A stretch of DNA of 64,000 nucleotides from Rhodovulum visakhapatnamense (GCF_004365965.1 NZ_SOEB01000009.1:84269-148268), one strand, 5' to 3'; positions 37,433 to 45,956 are shown, counted from the stretch's first letter. Numbers and translations: made by a program. The notes: a model not told the origin generated them from the sequence alone.

Positions 37433-38169
37433 TGGCAGAGACCTGGATCGTTCTCGGGGCCTCGTCCTCGATGGCGCGGGCGCTGGTGCGCCGGTTGGCT
37501 GCGCGCGGCGACGGGCTGATCCTTGCCGGGCGCGACCTGGCGGACCTCGAACGCGACGCGGCCGACGCGCGCGTCCGGGGCGCGGCCTTCGCCGAGGTCG
37601 TCCGCTTCGACGCGCGCGAGCCCGCCTGCGTGGCCCCGATCCTTGCCCGCGCCAAGGCCTGCGAGGGCACGGTCTCGGCCGCGGTCTTCGTCGGCTCGAT
37701 GCCGCCCCAGGCCGAGATCGACGCCGATCCCGGCCTGATCGAGGGCGTCGTCACCGACAGCTTCACCGGCCCGGCCCGGCTGTTGCAGGGGCTGGCCCCG
37801 ATCATCGAGGCCCGGGGGGCTGGCACCGTCATCGGCGTGGGCTCGGTTGCGGGCGATCGCGGGCGGATCAGCAACTATGTCTATGGCGCGGCCAAGGCGG
37901 CCTTTGCCACCTATCTGTCGGGGCTGCGCAACCGGCTGGGCCGCGCGGGCGGGCATGTGCTGACGGTCAAGCCCGGCTTTACCGATACCGCGATGACCTG
38001 GGGGATCGAGGGGATGTTCCTCGTGGCCTCGCCCGACAAGGTCGCCACGGACATCCTGAGCGCGCTGGAAAAACAGCGCAACGTGATCTACACGCCGTTT
38101 TTCTGGATGGGGATCATGGGCATCATCCGGCTGATCCCGGAACGGGTCTTCAAGAAGCTTTCGGTCTGA
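37432..38169 (+). CDS. DprE2-like short-chain dehydrogenase/reductase
   Basis: A 245-residue NAD(P)H-dependent SDR, starting one base before the end of the DprE1-like gene. The cofactor loop is VLGASSSMARAL (residues 7-18), the catalytic Ser lies in VIGVGSVAGDRGR, and the YxxxK in NYVYGAAKAAF near residue 152. LTVKPGFTDTAMT and the hydrophobic C-terminal IYTPFFWMGIMGIIRLIPERVFKKL match DprE2, which is membrane-associated. The expected reaction is reduction of the 2-keto intermediate to polyprenyl-phosphoryl-D-arabinose. Pairing with DprE1 is what supports this assignment over a generic SDR. Confidence 0.87.
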   Translation: MAETWIVLGASSSMARALVRRLAARGDGLILAGRDLADLERDAADARVRGAAFAEVVRFDAREPACVAPILARAKACEGTVSAAVFVGSMPPQAEIDADPGLIEGVVTDSFTGPARLLQGLAPIIEARGAGTVIGVGSVAGDRGRISNYVYGAAKAAFATYLSGLRNRLGRAGGHVLTVKPGFTDTAMTWGIEGMFLVASPDKVATDILSALEKQRNVIYTPFFWMGIMGIIRLIPERVFKKLSV

Positions 38170-38212
38170 GACCGGCGCCGTCCGGCCCTGTCCGATGCCG
38201 GGGCCGGGCGGC

Positions 38213-39649
38213 TCAGAAGCCGAACCAGCGCTGCCAGAGCCCGGCGCTGTAGAACATGAAAGACAGCGCGAAGAAGATCAGCCCCAGCCCCGCCCGGTCG
38301 CGGAGCGCAAAGACGATGGGGTCGTAATCCTGCTGTCCGCGAAAGCCGAGCCAGACCATCCGCACCAGCCAGACCGCCAGCGGAAGGGCCGCCGCCCAAA
38401 GCAGCCAGCGGGTCTGATAAAGCGCCTCGGCCTGCGCAGAAAAGCTGTAGGCGACGAAGACCACCAGCGCCCCCACCACGCCGATCCCGGCCATGTTCAG
38501 CAAATCGCCCCGGTCGCCCCGGCCATAGCCCCGGCCGGGCAGGCGCTCGTCGGTCTCGGCCCGGGCCAGTTCGGTCATCCGCTTGACGCAGCCCAGCGTC
38601 ACGAAGACCGGAAAGACGAAGACCAGCATCAGGAAGGACGCCTCGCCTCCGCCGGCCGCCGCCCCCGCCACCACGCGGATCGTGTAAAGCGCGGCCAGCG
38701 TCGCGATATCGACCCAGCGCATCCGCTTGAGCCGCAGCGAATAGGCCAGCGACAGCGCCATATAGAGAAGAACCACGGCCAGGAAGGACGGCCCCAGCGC
38801 CGCGCCGACACCGAGGGCCATCAGCGCCAGTACCGCGCCCGCCGCCATGCCCGCGCCGATGGGCACCTTGCCGCAGGCAAAGGGGCGGCGGCATTTGGTT
38901 TCGTGCAGCCGGTCGGCCTCGAGGTCGAGCAGGTCGTTGACGATATAGATGCAGGACGCGGCAGCCGAGAAGGCCAGGATGCCCAGAAGCACCAGCGCCA
39001 GCGTTTCGGGCCGGAAATCATGCGCGGCCAGCGCGGGCAACAGCAGCAGCACGTTCTTGACCCATTGATGCGGCCGGAGCGCCCGGCCGAGGTCGCGCAG
39101 CTTCCAGCCCGCCGGGATCTCTTCGACCGGATGGCCCGCCGCCGACAGTTCGGCCGCCAGCCGGTGCTGCCGCCCCAGCAGCAACGCCCGGTCGGCCTCG
39201 CGCCAGACGGGGCGGTCGGCGGCCCTGGCGCCGGCATAGTCGAAACCGCGACGCCCGAACCGTTCGGCCAGCGCCCGCGCCTTGGCGGCCCCCTCGGGCG
39301 GGGCTGCCCCCTCTGCGCCGGCGCCCTCTTCGACAAATCCGTAATGCCCGGCCAGCGCGGCGACGAGCCCCGGATCGGCCCCGCCTGCCAGCACCACCGG
39401 CCGCCCGGCCTCGCAGGCCTCAAGCGCGCGGGTCGCCATCTCGGGGCTAAGCGGCAAGAGATCGACCCGGGGCGGAGCGATCCGCGCCAGCTCGCGGCAA
39501 AGCCCGGCCCGGTCGCGAAGATGCATGGCCGTCGCCCTGAGCGTCTTCAGCGGCGCCCGGCCGAGCCCGTTCCAGAAGCATTCAAGCCCGAGATCAGTCT
39601 TCAGAAAGGTCCCGTCGACGTCGAGGACCAGCGGTTTCTGGCGTTGCAT
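38213..39649 (-). CDS. HAD phosphatase-UbiA prenyltransferase fusion (polyprenyl-phosphate phosphoribosyltransferase-like)
   Basis: A 478-residue two-domain protein. The N-terminal 190 residues are a HAD hydrolase: LVLDVDGTFLKTDLGLECFW with Asp10/Asp12, then RPVVLAGGADPGLVAALAGHYG. From about 195 the UbiA membrane domain begins (LRDLGRALRPHQWVKNVLLLLPALAAH). It carries NDLLDLEADRLHETKCRRPFACGKVPI near residue 237, the Asp-rich Mg-PRPP motif, and up to nine helices. In mycobacteria separate UbiA (Rv3806c) and phosphatase proteins make decaprenylphosphoryl-ribose; here both activities seem fused. The gene is convergent with the DprE1/E2 pair, 44 bases away. Confidence 0.87.
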   Translation of the reverse strand: MQRQKPLVLDVDGTFLKTDLGLECFWNGLGRAPLKTLRATAMHLRDRAGLCRELARIAPPRVDLLPLSPEMATRALEACEAGRPVVLAGGADPGLVAALAGHYGFVEEGAGAEGAAPPEGAAKARALAERFGRRGFDYAGARAADRPVWREADRALLLGRQHRLAAELSAAGHPVEEIPAGWKLRDLGRALRPHQWVKNVLLLLPALAAHDFRPETLALVLLGILAFSAAASCIYIVNDLLDLEADRLHETKCRRPFACGKVPIGAGMAAGAVLALMALGVGAALGPSFLAVVLLYMALSLAYSLRLKRMRWVDIATLAALYTIRVVAGAAAGGGEASFLMLVFVFPVFVTLGCVKRMTELARAETDERLPGRGYGRGDRGDLLNMAGIGVVGALVVFVAYSFSAQAEALYQTRWLLWAAALPLAVWLVRMVWLGFRGQQDYDPIVFALRDRAGLGLIFFALSFMFYSAGLWQRWFGF

Positions 39650-39650
39650 C

Positions 39651-40511
39651 CTATCCCCTGCCCTTGGCCCGGAACACGCAGCCGTCGCTGATCAGCTCGG
39701 GCGGGGTCCGGCACAGCCCCCGGGCCACCGCCCAGGCTGCCAGCACTTTCGGCACATAATCGCGCGTTTCCGGATAGGGCGGAACGCCGCCATGGGCGCG
39801 CACCGCCCCCTCTCCGGCATTATAGGCGGCCAGCACCAGCACCGGATCGCCGCCGAACTCGCCCATCAGCCAGTCGAGATAGGCCACGCCGCCGCGGATA
39901 TTGGCGACGGGATCGGCGGCATCGGCCACGCCGAAGCGCCGGGCCGTGGCGGGCATCAGCTGCATCAGACCCAGCGCCCCCTTCGGGCTGAGCGCCCGGC
40001 CGCGCCCGCCGCTTTCGACCCCGATCACCGCCAGCGCCAGCGCGGGCGAGACCCGGGTGCCGACCGTGGCCGACAGGATCGCGCGACCATGGGTCTCGGC
40101 GATGTCCTGCAAAAGCTGCAGCCGGGGCGCGCGCGCCGCTTCGCCGGGCGGCGCCTCGCCCAGTGCCACCAGCGCAGGCGCCAGCCGCCCCGGCCTGCTG
40201 TCGCTCAACGCGGGCGACACCCGCGACCAGAACCAGGCCGGACCCGGGTCCGCTGCATTGCCGGCGGGCGGCTCGGCGGCAGCGTCGGGGCTGCGGGCCA
40301 GCGGAGCGGCCGACGGGCTCAGTGCTTCCGGCACCACGGTCGCGCGCGGCTCGATCTGAACGGTGATGCGTCTTGACGCACCCGGGGCGGGCGGTTTGAC
40401 CCTTCGAAAGGTGAACTCCGGCCAGGGCGGCGGCTCGGCCCGCACCGGTCCGGGCACCGCGCTGGTCAGAACCAGCCCGGCCAGAACCAGACCTTCCAGA
40501 TGACGCCGCAT
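39651..40511 (-). CDS. Periplasmic lytic transglycosylase (SLT domain)
   Basis: Cleaves peptidoglycan glycan strands with anhydro-muropeptide formation. The 286-residue protein has a signal peptide (MRRHLEGLVLAGLVLTSAVPGPVRA) and a disordered Pro/Ala-rich stretch to about 120. The SLT domain follows: ALAVIGVESGGRGRALSPKGALGLMQLMPATARRFG near 165-200, with the catalytic Glu in GVESG, and VLAAYNAGEGAV. It ends two bases from the HAD-UbiA start on the same strand. It is divergent from flp, and such enzymes often open the wall for pilus or secretion assembly. Its start at 40511 is set by the signal peptide. Confidence 0.9.
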   Translation of the reverse strand: MRRHLEGLVLAGLVLTSAVPGPVRAEPPPWPEFTFRRVKPPAPGASRRITVQIEPRATVVPEALSPSAAPLARSPDAAAEPPAGNAADPGPAWFWSRVSPALSDSRPGRLAPALVALGEAPPGEAARAPRLQLLQDIAETHGRAILSATVGTRVSPALALAVIGVESGGRGRALSPKGALGLMQLMPATARRFGVADAADPVANIRGGVAYLDWLMGEFGGDPVLVLAAYNAGEGAVRAHGGVPPYPETRDYVPKVLAAWAVARGLCRTPPELISDGCVFRAKGRG

Positions 40512-40807
40512 GTTCTGCCCTGCCCGACCTTGCGGTTCTTTGCGGTTCCGCTTTGCGGCAGGGGTCTGACGGACCCGTCCGGCGTGCGGAGAGTTTTCGA
40601 GGCAATTGTTATTGCATTTTCGATCAATTCCCAAGGTTTCGATGGTCTTTTTCCGCTTGGGCGGAAATTGCCAAGGCCCAGCCCAACTCTTGCCCGATTC
40701 CGGTGGCCCTATGGCGCGGTCGAAGCGGTTGCGGCCCCGTTGGTGGGGGTCCGGCCCTTCACCCAAGGGCATTTGAACTGAGCGAGCATCCTACTGGAGG
40801 GACCCCC
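40512..40807. other. Divergent promoter region between the transglycosylase gene and flp
   Basis: This 296-base gap holds an A/T-rich block at about 40600-40655 (GAGTTTTCGAGGCAATTG then TTATTGCATTTTCGATCAAT) that probably contains the flp promoter. A strong TGGAGGG ribosome site precedes flp. I could not assign boxes with confidence. Confidence 0.35.
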
Positions 40808-41038
40808 ATGAAACTCTTCAAACTCTTCAAGACCTTCGCCAAGGACGAGTCCGGCGCCGTCACCGTCGACTGGGTCGTGCTGACCGCCGCCATCGTCGGC
40901 CTCGGCATCGCTGTCCTGACCGCCGTGCGTGGCGGCGTGAACGACCTCGGCGGCGACATCGCCAGTTCGCTGTCGGGCGCACAGGTCCAGTCTCTGACGA
41001 ACCTCGGCTGGGGCAGCGAAACCACCACGTCCGAATAG
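40808..41038 (+). CDS. flp: Flp-family type IVb major pilin
   Basis: Pilus subunit of the Tad system, 76 residues. A basic 16-residue leader ending DESG is cleaved by the prepilin peptidase after Gly16. The mature protein starts AVTVDWVVLTAAIVGLGIAVL, a single hydrophobic assembly helix. Positions +5/+6 are Asp-Trp, instead of the usual Glu-Tyr of Flp pilins. The C-terminal tail is polar and hydroxyl-rich (SSLSGAQVQSLTNLG and SETTTSE), offering sites for modification. A hairpin after the gene likely makes flp mRNA more abundant than the downstream cpa genes. Confidence 0.93.
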   Translation: MKLFKLFKTFAKDESGAVTVDWVVLTAAIVGLGIAVLTAVRGGVNDLGGDIASSLSGAQVQSLTNLGWGSETTTSE

Positions 41039-41063
41039 TGCGAAATCTGCACCTCACGTCAGC

Positions 41064-41092
41064 AAGGCCGCTCCTCCGCGAGCGGCCTTTCC
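41064..41092 (+). terminator. Terminator/attenuator after flp
   Basis: AAGGCCGCTC (41064-41073) pairs perfectly with GAGCGGCCTT (41080-41089) around CTCCGC; outer bases CAGC/GCTG can extend pairing beyond a short TCC interruption. The T tract is short, so partial read-through into cpaB is plausible. Confidence 0.75.
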
Positions 41093-41274
41093 TGCTGTGC
41101 CGGCCGTGCGCCGTTTGCGAACCACTGGGCGATCCCTTCGATCTTTAACCGAATATCCACCGGCCCCCGTCAGGATCCCCCGGAGATGGCCGCATTCCCG
41201 TGGCAAATCCGGCAAATCGAAGGGCATTCCGCGGCCAACGCACGGTCCGCGGGTCGGCGACGAAAGGACATGCC

Positions 41275-42111
41275 ATGCGCCTGATCTTCGGACTGGTCCT
41301 TCTGCTGGGGCTCGGTCTGGCAGGGTTCGCGGTCTATATGGCTCAGGGCTATTTCGACCAGACCAAACGCGAACTGGCCGCGGCCCGCGCCGCCCAGTCT
41401 CAGCAGGTTGCGCTGGAACCGGTCGTCGTCGCCAGGGAACCGCTGCGCTATGGTCAGCAGATCACGCTGGACAACCTGCGCCCGGTGCTCTGGCCGAAGG
41501 ACTCGATGCCCGAAGGCGTGTTCCAGACCAAGGAAGAGTTGTTTCCCGAAGGCCAGCCGCAATTCCGTACCGTCCTGCGCGCGATGGAGGCGGGCGAACC
41601 GCTCCTGCGGGTCAAGGTCACCGATCCCGGCGCCGATGCCGGCATCACCTCGCGCCTGACCAAGGGCATGCGCGCCTTCGCGATCCGGGTGGATGTCAGT
41701 TCCGGCGTTTCCGGCTTCCTACGGCCGGGCGACCGGGTCGATGTCTACTGGACCGGCGAAAGCCAGTCGAAACAGGTGACCAAGCTGATCGACACCGGCA
41801 TCCGCCTGATCGCCATCGACCAGATCGCCGACGAGGACACCACGCGGCCCGTCATCGCGCGCACCGTCACGGTCGAAGCCTCGCCGCAACAGGTCGCCTC
41901 GCTGGCCCAGGCACAGTCGAGCGGGCGGTTGTCGCTGTCGCTGGTCGGCGCCAACGACGATGTGGTGGCCGAGGCGGTCGAGGTCGATCAGAAGGCGTTG
42001 CTGGGCATCGAGGACGCCCCCGAAGTCGCCCCCGAACAAAAACGGATCTGCACAATTCGAACCCGCCGCGGGTCGGAAGTGGTCGAGATCGAAATCCCCT
42101 GCACGAACTGA
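41275..42111 (+). CDS. cpaB: Flp pilus assembly protein CpaB/RcpC
   Basis: Periplasmic Tad component of 278 residues, associated with the outer-membrane secretin and pilin modification or stability. It starts with one membrane anchor (LIFGLVLLLGLGLAGFAVYMAQGYF). A SAF domain follows (VVVAREPLRYGQQITLDNLRPVLWPKDSMPEGVF near 48-82), and then the RcpC domain: RAFAIRVDVSSGVSGFLRPGDRVDVYWTG and TVTVEASPQQVASLAQAQSSGRLSLSLVG. The C-terminus has two cysteines (RICTIRTRRGSEVVEIEIPCTN). The start at 41275 follows AAAGGA. A TTAACC motif lies at 41145-41150 upstream. Confidence 0.93.
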   Translation: MRLIFGLVLLLGLGLAGFAVYMAQGYFDQTKRELAAARAAQSQQVALEPVVVAREPLRYGQQITLDNLRPVLWPKDSMPEGVFQTKEELFPEGQPQFRTVLRAMEAGEPLLRVKVTDPGADAGITSRLTKGMRAFAIRVDVSSGVSGFLRPGDRVDVYWTGESQSKQVTKLIDTGIRLIAIDQIADEDTTRPVIARTVTVEASPQQVASLAQAQSSGRLSLSLVGANDDVVAEAVEVDQKALLGIEDAPEVAPEQKRICTIRTRRGSEVVEIEIPCTN

Positions 42112-42377
42112 CCCCATTCGCCAAACCGGCCGCAGACAGCCGTTCCGCCCTTCGGCCGACATGATCGGAACGGGAGGCCGGGGCCAAGGACAAAGCGGCC
42201 GGATACAACCATGGACTGCATCCCCGAAGCGAGCCAACAGAGGCGATTGTTGCGAGATACCCACAGGCCGCCCCAGGCCGACGCGCAATGATTGCAAATT
42301 TAAGGGCCTTGCCGCATCCTGACCGCCAAAAGGGGCGAAAGACCCCTCCTAAGCCGTGATCGGAAAGGCAGGGTCAC

Positions 42378-43808
42378 ATGAGATTTCGGACGATCCTCGC
42401 GGCCGGACTGTTGGGTCTTGCCGCGATTCCGGCCCTGCCGCCGGAGGCCGGAGCGCAGACCCTGCGGACGCTGGAGGGCCTGGCGACCGGCAAGCTCACG
42501 ATCCCGATGAACCGCGCGGTGGTGGTCGAAAGCGATCAGGTCTTTGCCGAATTGTCGATTTCGAACCCGCAGATCGCCGATATCTCGACCCTCTCCGACC
42601 GCACAATCTATGTGCTGGGCAAGTCGCCCGGGCGCACCACGCTGACGCTCCTGGGGCCCGACGGCACGCTGATCACCAATGTCGAGGTCCAGGTGACCCC
42701 CGACATGAGCGAACTCAAGGAACGGCTGCGCGAGGTGCTGCCGGGCGAACCCATCGAGGTGCGCGCGGCCAATGACGGGCTGGTGCTGTCGGGCACGGTC
42801 AGCTCGAAGACGGTGATCGACCGGGCGCTCGATCTGGCCTCGCGCTATGCGCCGGAACGGATCTCGAACCTGCTGAATGTCGGCGGCACCCAGCAGGTGA
42901 TGCTGAAGGTCCGGTTCTCGGAAATGAACCGGTCCGTGTCGAAAAGCCTCGGCACCAGCCTCGGGGTCGCGGGCCTGACCAATGGCGGCGACCTGGGCTT
43001 TGCGGGCGGCACCAACACCATTACCGAGGGCACCAACCTCGGCGATCTTTTCGACGGCGATCCGTCGACCACGCCGGCCCGGTCGCGCGGCAGCAATGGC
43101 GTGTTCTCGATCGGCATCGGCGCTGGCGATCTGCAATTCGCGGTGCTGCTGGAAGCGCTTGAAACCAAGGGCTTCGTCCGAACCCTGGCCGAACCGAACC
43201 TGACCGCCCTGTCGGGCCAGGCGGCCAGCTTTCTTGCGGGCGGGGAATATCCGATCCCGGTGGTCGGCGGCGATGGCGACGTGACGGTCGAGTTCAAGCC
43301 CTTCGGGATTTCGCTGAATTTCATTCCCAACGTGGTGGGCAACAACATCAACCTCGAGATGAACGCCCAGGTCAGCAGTATCGACCCCTCCGTGACCTTC
43401 AACAACAACGGCATCATCATCAGCGGGTTCTCGACCCGCTCGACCTCGACCACGGTCGAGTTGCATGACGGCGAAAGCTTCGCGGTCGCAGGCCTCTTGC
43501 AGGACGACTTCGCGAGCCTCAAGGGCCAGGTGCCGTGGCTCGGCGACGTGCCGATCCTGGGCGCGCTCTTCCGCAGTTCCGAATACCAGCGCGACCAGAG
43601 CGAACTGGTGATCATCGTCACCGCGCATCTTGTCTCGCCCACGCGCGGCGAGGCGCTGGCCCTGCCGACCGACCGCGTGGCCCCGCCAAGCGAGCGCGAC
43701 CTTTTCCTGCACGGTCGGCTTTCCTCGCCGCGCACCCCGCGCTCGGGCGCCGCGGGCGAGGTCGCACGGCAGGATTTCGGCGGCTCCTACGGCTATGTGA
43801 TGGAGTAG
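42378..43808 (+). CDS. cpaC: Tad secretin CpaC/RcpA
   Basis: Outer-membrane secretin through which Flp pili exit, 476 residues with a signal peptide (LAAGLLGLAAIPALPPEAGAQ). An N-terminal pilus-secretin domain (LTIPMNRAVVVESDQVFAELSISNPQIADI), a BON-like segment (IEVRAANDGLVLSGTVSS) and the secretin domain are visible. The last shows QQVMLKVRFSEMNRSV, GFVRTLAEPNLTALSGQAASFLAGGEYPIPV and PFGISLNFIPNVV, and ends with PWLGDVPILGALFRSSEYQRDQSELVIIVTAHLV. The 266-base gap from cpaB holds a GGGG-CGAAAGA-CCCC hairpin at about 42332-42346 and an A/T-rich stretch at 42290-42302. Confidence 0.95.
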   Translation: MRFRTILAAGLLGLAAIPALPPEAGAQTLRTLEGLATGKLTIPMNRAVVVESDQVFAELSISNPQIADISTLSDRTIYVLGKSPGRTTLTLLGPDGTLITNVEVQVTPDMSELKERLREVLPGEPIEVRAANDGLVLSGTVSSKTVIDRALDLASRYAPERISNLLNVGGTQQVMLKVRFSEMNRSVSKSLGTSLGVAGLTNGGDLGFAGGTNTITEGTNLGDLFDGDPSTTPARSRGSNGVFSIGIGAGDLQFAVLLEALETKGFVRTLAEPNLTALSGQAASFLAGGEYPIPVVGGDGDVTVEFKPFGISLNFIPNVVGNNINLEMNAQVSSIDPSVTFNNNGIIISGFSTRSTSTTVELHDGESFAVAGLLQDDFASLKGQVPWLGDVPILGALFRSSEYQRDQSELVIIVTAHLVSPTRGEALALPTDRVAPPSERDLFLHGRLSSPRTPRSGAAGEVARQDFGGSYGYVME

Positions 43809-43812
43809 ACCC

Positions 43813-44463
43813 ATGCGCGCCCGCCTTGCCTTCGTGACCCTGAGCGCCGCGCTGGCGCTGACCGCCTGCAGCCCCCGCCAGATTGCCGATTTCAACCGGC
43901 CCGCGGGCGATACGCTGGACGATGGCAGCTTTGGCAACGCCACGATGACCAACCAGATGGTGATGACCTCCGACCGGGCGATGGCGATCGACATGACCCG
44001 CCGCTTCGCCGCCGAGGTGCCCAGCACCATCACCTTCGCCTTCAACAGCGCAGCGCTCGACGCCACTGCGCAGGCCGCGCTCGACCGGCAGGCGGCCTGG
44101 ATCCTGCGCTATCCCTTCGTGGTCTTCCGGGTCTACGGCCATGCCGACAAGGTCGGCAGCGCGCCCTACAACAAGGCGCTGGGGATGCGGCGGGCACAGG
44201 CGGCGGTGGCCTATATGGTGGCGCGCGGCGTCCCGCGCGCGCGGCTGCAGGCCGTGGTCTCCTATGGCGAGACCCGGCCGCTGGTCCATACCGAGGGGCC
44301 CGAGCGGCAGAACCGCCGCACCGTGACCGAGGTCGCGGCCTTCCTGCGCCCGCGCCCGATGACGATCGATGGCAAGTACATGGCGCGCAGCTACCGGGCC
44401 TATCTCGACAGCGCGCAGCCCAAGCCCACGCTTCAACCCGCAGACGTCGCCGCGCCGGACTAG
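43813..44463 (+). CDS. OmpA-like lipoprotein in the Tad locus (CpaD position)
   Basis: A 216-residue outer-membrane lipoprotein. The signal peptide ends with lipobox LTAC (Cys19). An OmpA-type peptidoglycan-binding domain follows: ITFAFNSAALDATAQAALDRQAAWIL, then VYGHADKVGSAPYNKALGMRRAQAAVAYMVARGV and VSYGETRPLVHTEGPERQNRRTVTEV near 75-175. It lies 4 bases after cpaC, where most Tad loci have cpaD/tadG-type lipoproteins. It probably anchors the secretin to the cell wall. The tail after 180 (KYMARSYRAYLDSAQPKPT) is unique. Confidence 0.9.
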   Translation: MRARLAFVTLSAALALTACSPRQIADFNRPAGDTLDDGSFGNATMTNQMVMTSDRAMAIDMTRRFAAEVPSTITFAFNSAALDATAQAALDRQAAWILRYPFVVFRVYGHADKVGSAPYNKALGMRRAQAAVAYMVARGVPRARLQAVVSYGETRPLVHTEGPERQNRRTVTEVAAFLRPRPMTIDGKYMARSYRAYLDSAQPKPTLQPADVAAPD

Positions 44464-44691
44464 TTCCCGGACCAACTCCCGCACTAACTCCCGCGCGGTG
44501 ACCAGCCGCGCTTGGGACGCGGATCGAAGGTTTTTCGAACAATTCCGCACCTCGGGCCGTAATGTTGCCCAAGTTGTTCTTCACGCTCGGCCCATGGACC
44601 GACGTGCGGGCGCGAAGTGAGTCGTGCGCGAACGGGGCAGGCGCGGCCGGCCGCCCGCCCTGTCCGGTCTGCGTGGAAGGATTTGGGAACG

Positions 44692-45945
44692 ATGACGAGC
44701 ATGCCAGCGTCGATACCCGACCAGGCCCCGATCCGGGCCTGCACGGTGTCTCGGGACATCCAGAATTTCGATCTTCTGATCGAGGACATGGAAGCCGAGC
44801 TTGGCGGCGGCTGGGGCGATATTGCCTTCGACGAGGCGCGCGGCTTTTTCGACCAGCCCGAGGCGCAGGACATCGAGTTCATCGCGGTCGCGGTCGACGA
44901 CGCGGACGAGGCCGACATCGCGGCCATCGGCGAGATCGTCCGCGCCGCCAAGCAGCGCGGGCTGAACGTGCTGGTCATCGCCGAAGAGCTGAGCCCGATC
45001 GCACTGCACCAGCTGATGCGGATGGGGGCCGACGATTTCGTCCCCTACCCGCTGCCCGAGGGGGCGCTGCACGAGGCCATCGTCCGGTTGCGCCAGGCCC
45101 CCGCCGCGGCCTTCGCGCCCCCCGCCCCCGCGGATCCCGCCGCGCCCAAGCTGTCGCGCTCGAACCGGGACGGCGTGGTGCTGTCGGTGCAGGGCCTGGC
45201 AGGCGGGGTCGGGGCCTCGACCTTCGCGGTCAACCTTGCCTGGGAACTGGCGCTTGCGGCGCGCAAGTCGGGCGGCCGGGTCTGCCTGCTGGATCTCGAT
45301 CTGCAATTCGGCTCGGCCGCGACCTATCTGGACCTTCCGCGCAAGGACGCGGTCTTCGAACTCTTGTCCGATATCGGCGCGATGGACGGCGACAGTTTCC
45401 TCCAGGCGCTGCAAAGCTACCGGAGCGATCTGCATGTGCTGACCGCGCCCTCCGACATCCTGCCGCTCGACATCATCGGGCCGCCCGAGGTGAACGCGCT
45501 GATCGACATGGCACGCTCGCAGTTCGAATTCGTGGTCATCGACATGCCGAAGACCCTGGTCAACTGGACCGAGACGGTGATCACCCAGTCGCATCTTTAT
45601 TTCTCGCTGCTGGAACTCGACATGCGCTCGGCCCAGAACGCGCTGCGCGTGATCCGGGTGCTGAAATCCGAAGGCCTTCCGCGCGAACGGGTGCGCTATG
45701 CGCTGAACCGGGCGCCGAAATTCACCGACCTGTCGGGGCGCGGGCGGGTCCGCCGACTGGCCGACAGCCTCGATATCGACATCGAGATCCAGCTTCCCGA
45801 CGGTGGCAAGGCGATCACCGAGGCGGGCGATCACGGCCTGACCCTCGCCGAGACCGCGGCCAAGTCGCCGCTCCGCCGCGAAATCCAGAAGCTCGCGGCG
45901 TCGCTTTACGATCTCGGCACGGCCGCGGCCACTGCGGCACAGTAA
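44692..45945 (+). CDS. cpaE: Tad localisation ATPase CpaE/TadZ
   Basis: MinD/ParA-like protein, 417 residues, that places the Tad machine at a cell pole. A receiver-like N-terminal domain (about 20-140, DIEFIAVAVDDADEADIAAIGEIV and LMRMGADDFVPYPL) lacks clear phosphorylation features. The P-loop is LAGGVGASTFAVNLA near residue 168; it lacks the usual KGG signature lysine, as in other CpaE. VCLLDLDLQFGSAATYLDL and EFVVIDMPKTLVNW are the other nucleotide motifs. The start at 44692 follows GGAAGGA. The gap before it holds a 12-base tandem repeat (AACTCCCGC units, about 44474-44497). Confidence 0.93.
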   Translation: MTSMPASIPDQAPIRACTVSRDIQNFDLLIEDMEAELGGGWGDIAFDEARGFFDQPEAQDIEFIAVAVDDADEADIAAIGEIVRAAKQRGLNVLVIAEELSPIALHQLMRMGADDFVPYPLPEGALHEAIVRLRQAPAAAFAPPAPADPAAPKLSRSNRDGVVLSVQGLAGGVGASTFAVNLAWELALAARKSGGRVCLLDLDLQFGSAATYLDLPRKDAVFELLSDIGAMDGDSFLQALQSYRSDLHVLTAPSDILPLDIIGPPEVNALIDMARSQFEFVVIDMPKTLVNWTETVITQSHLYFSLLELDMRSAQNALRVIRVLKSEGLPRERVRYALNRAPKFTDLSGRGRVRRLADSLDIDIEIQLPDGGKAITEAGDHGLTLAETAAKSPLRREIQKLAASLYDLGTAAATAAQ

Positions 45946-45956
45946 AGGGGCTACGA

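Noticed and set aside
44562..45956. A long open frame upstream of and continuous with cpaF, overlapping cpaE
   Set aside because: It is the out-of-frame shadow of cpaE: its residues are Arg/Gly/Ala-rich without domains, and cpaF has its own start and ribosome site at 45957.
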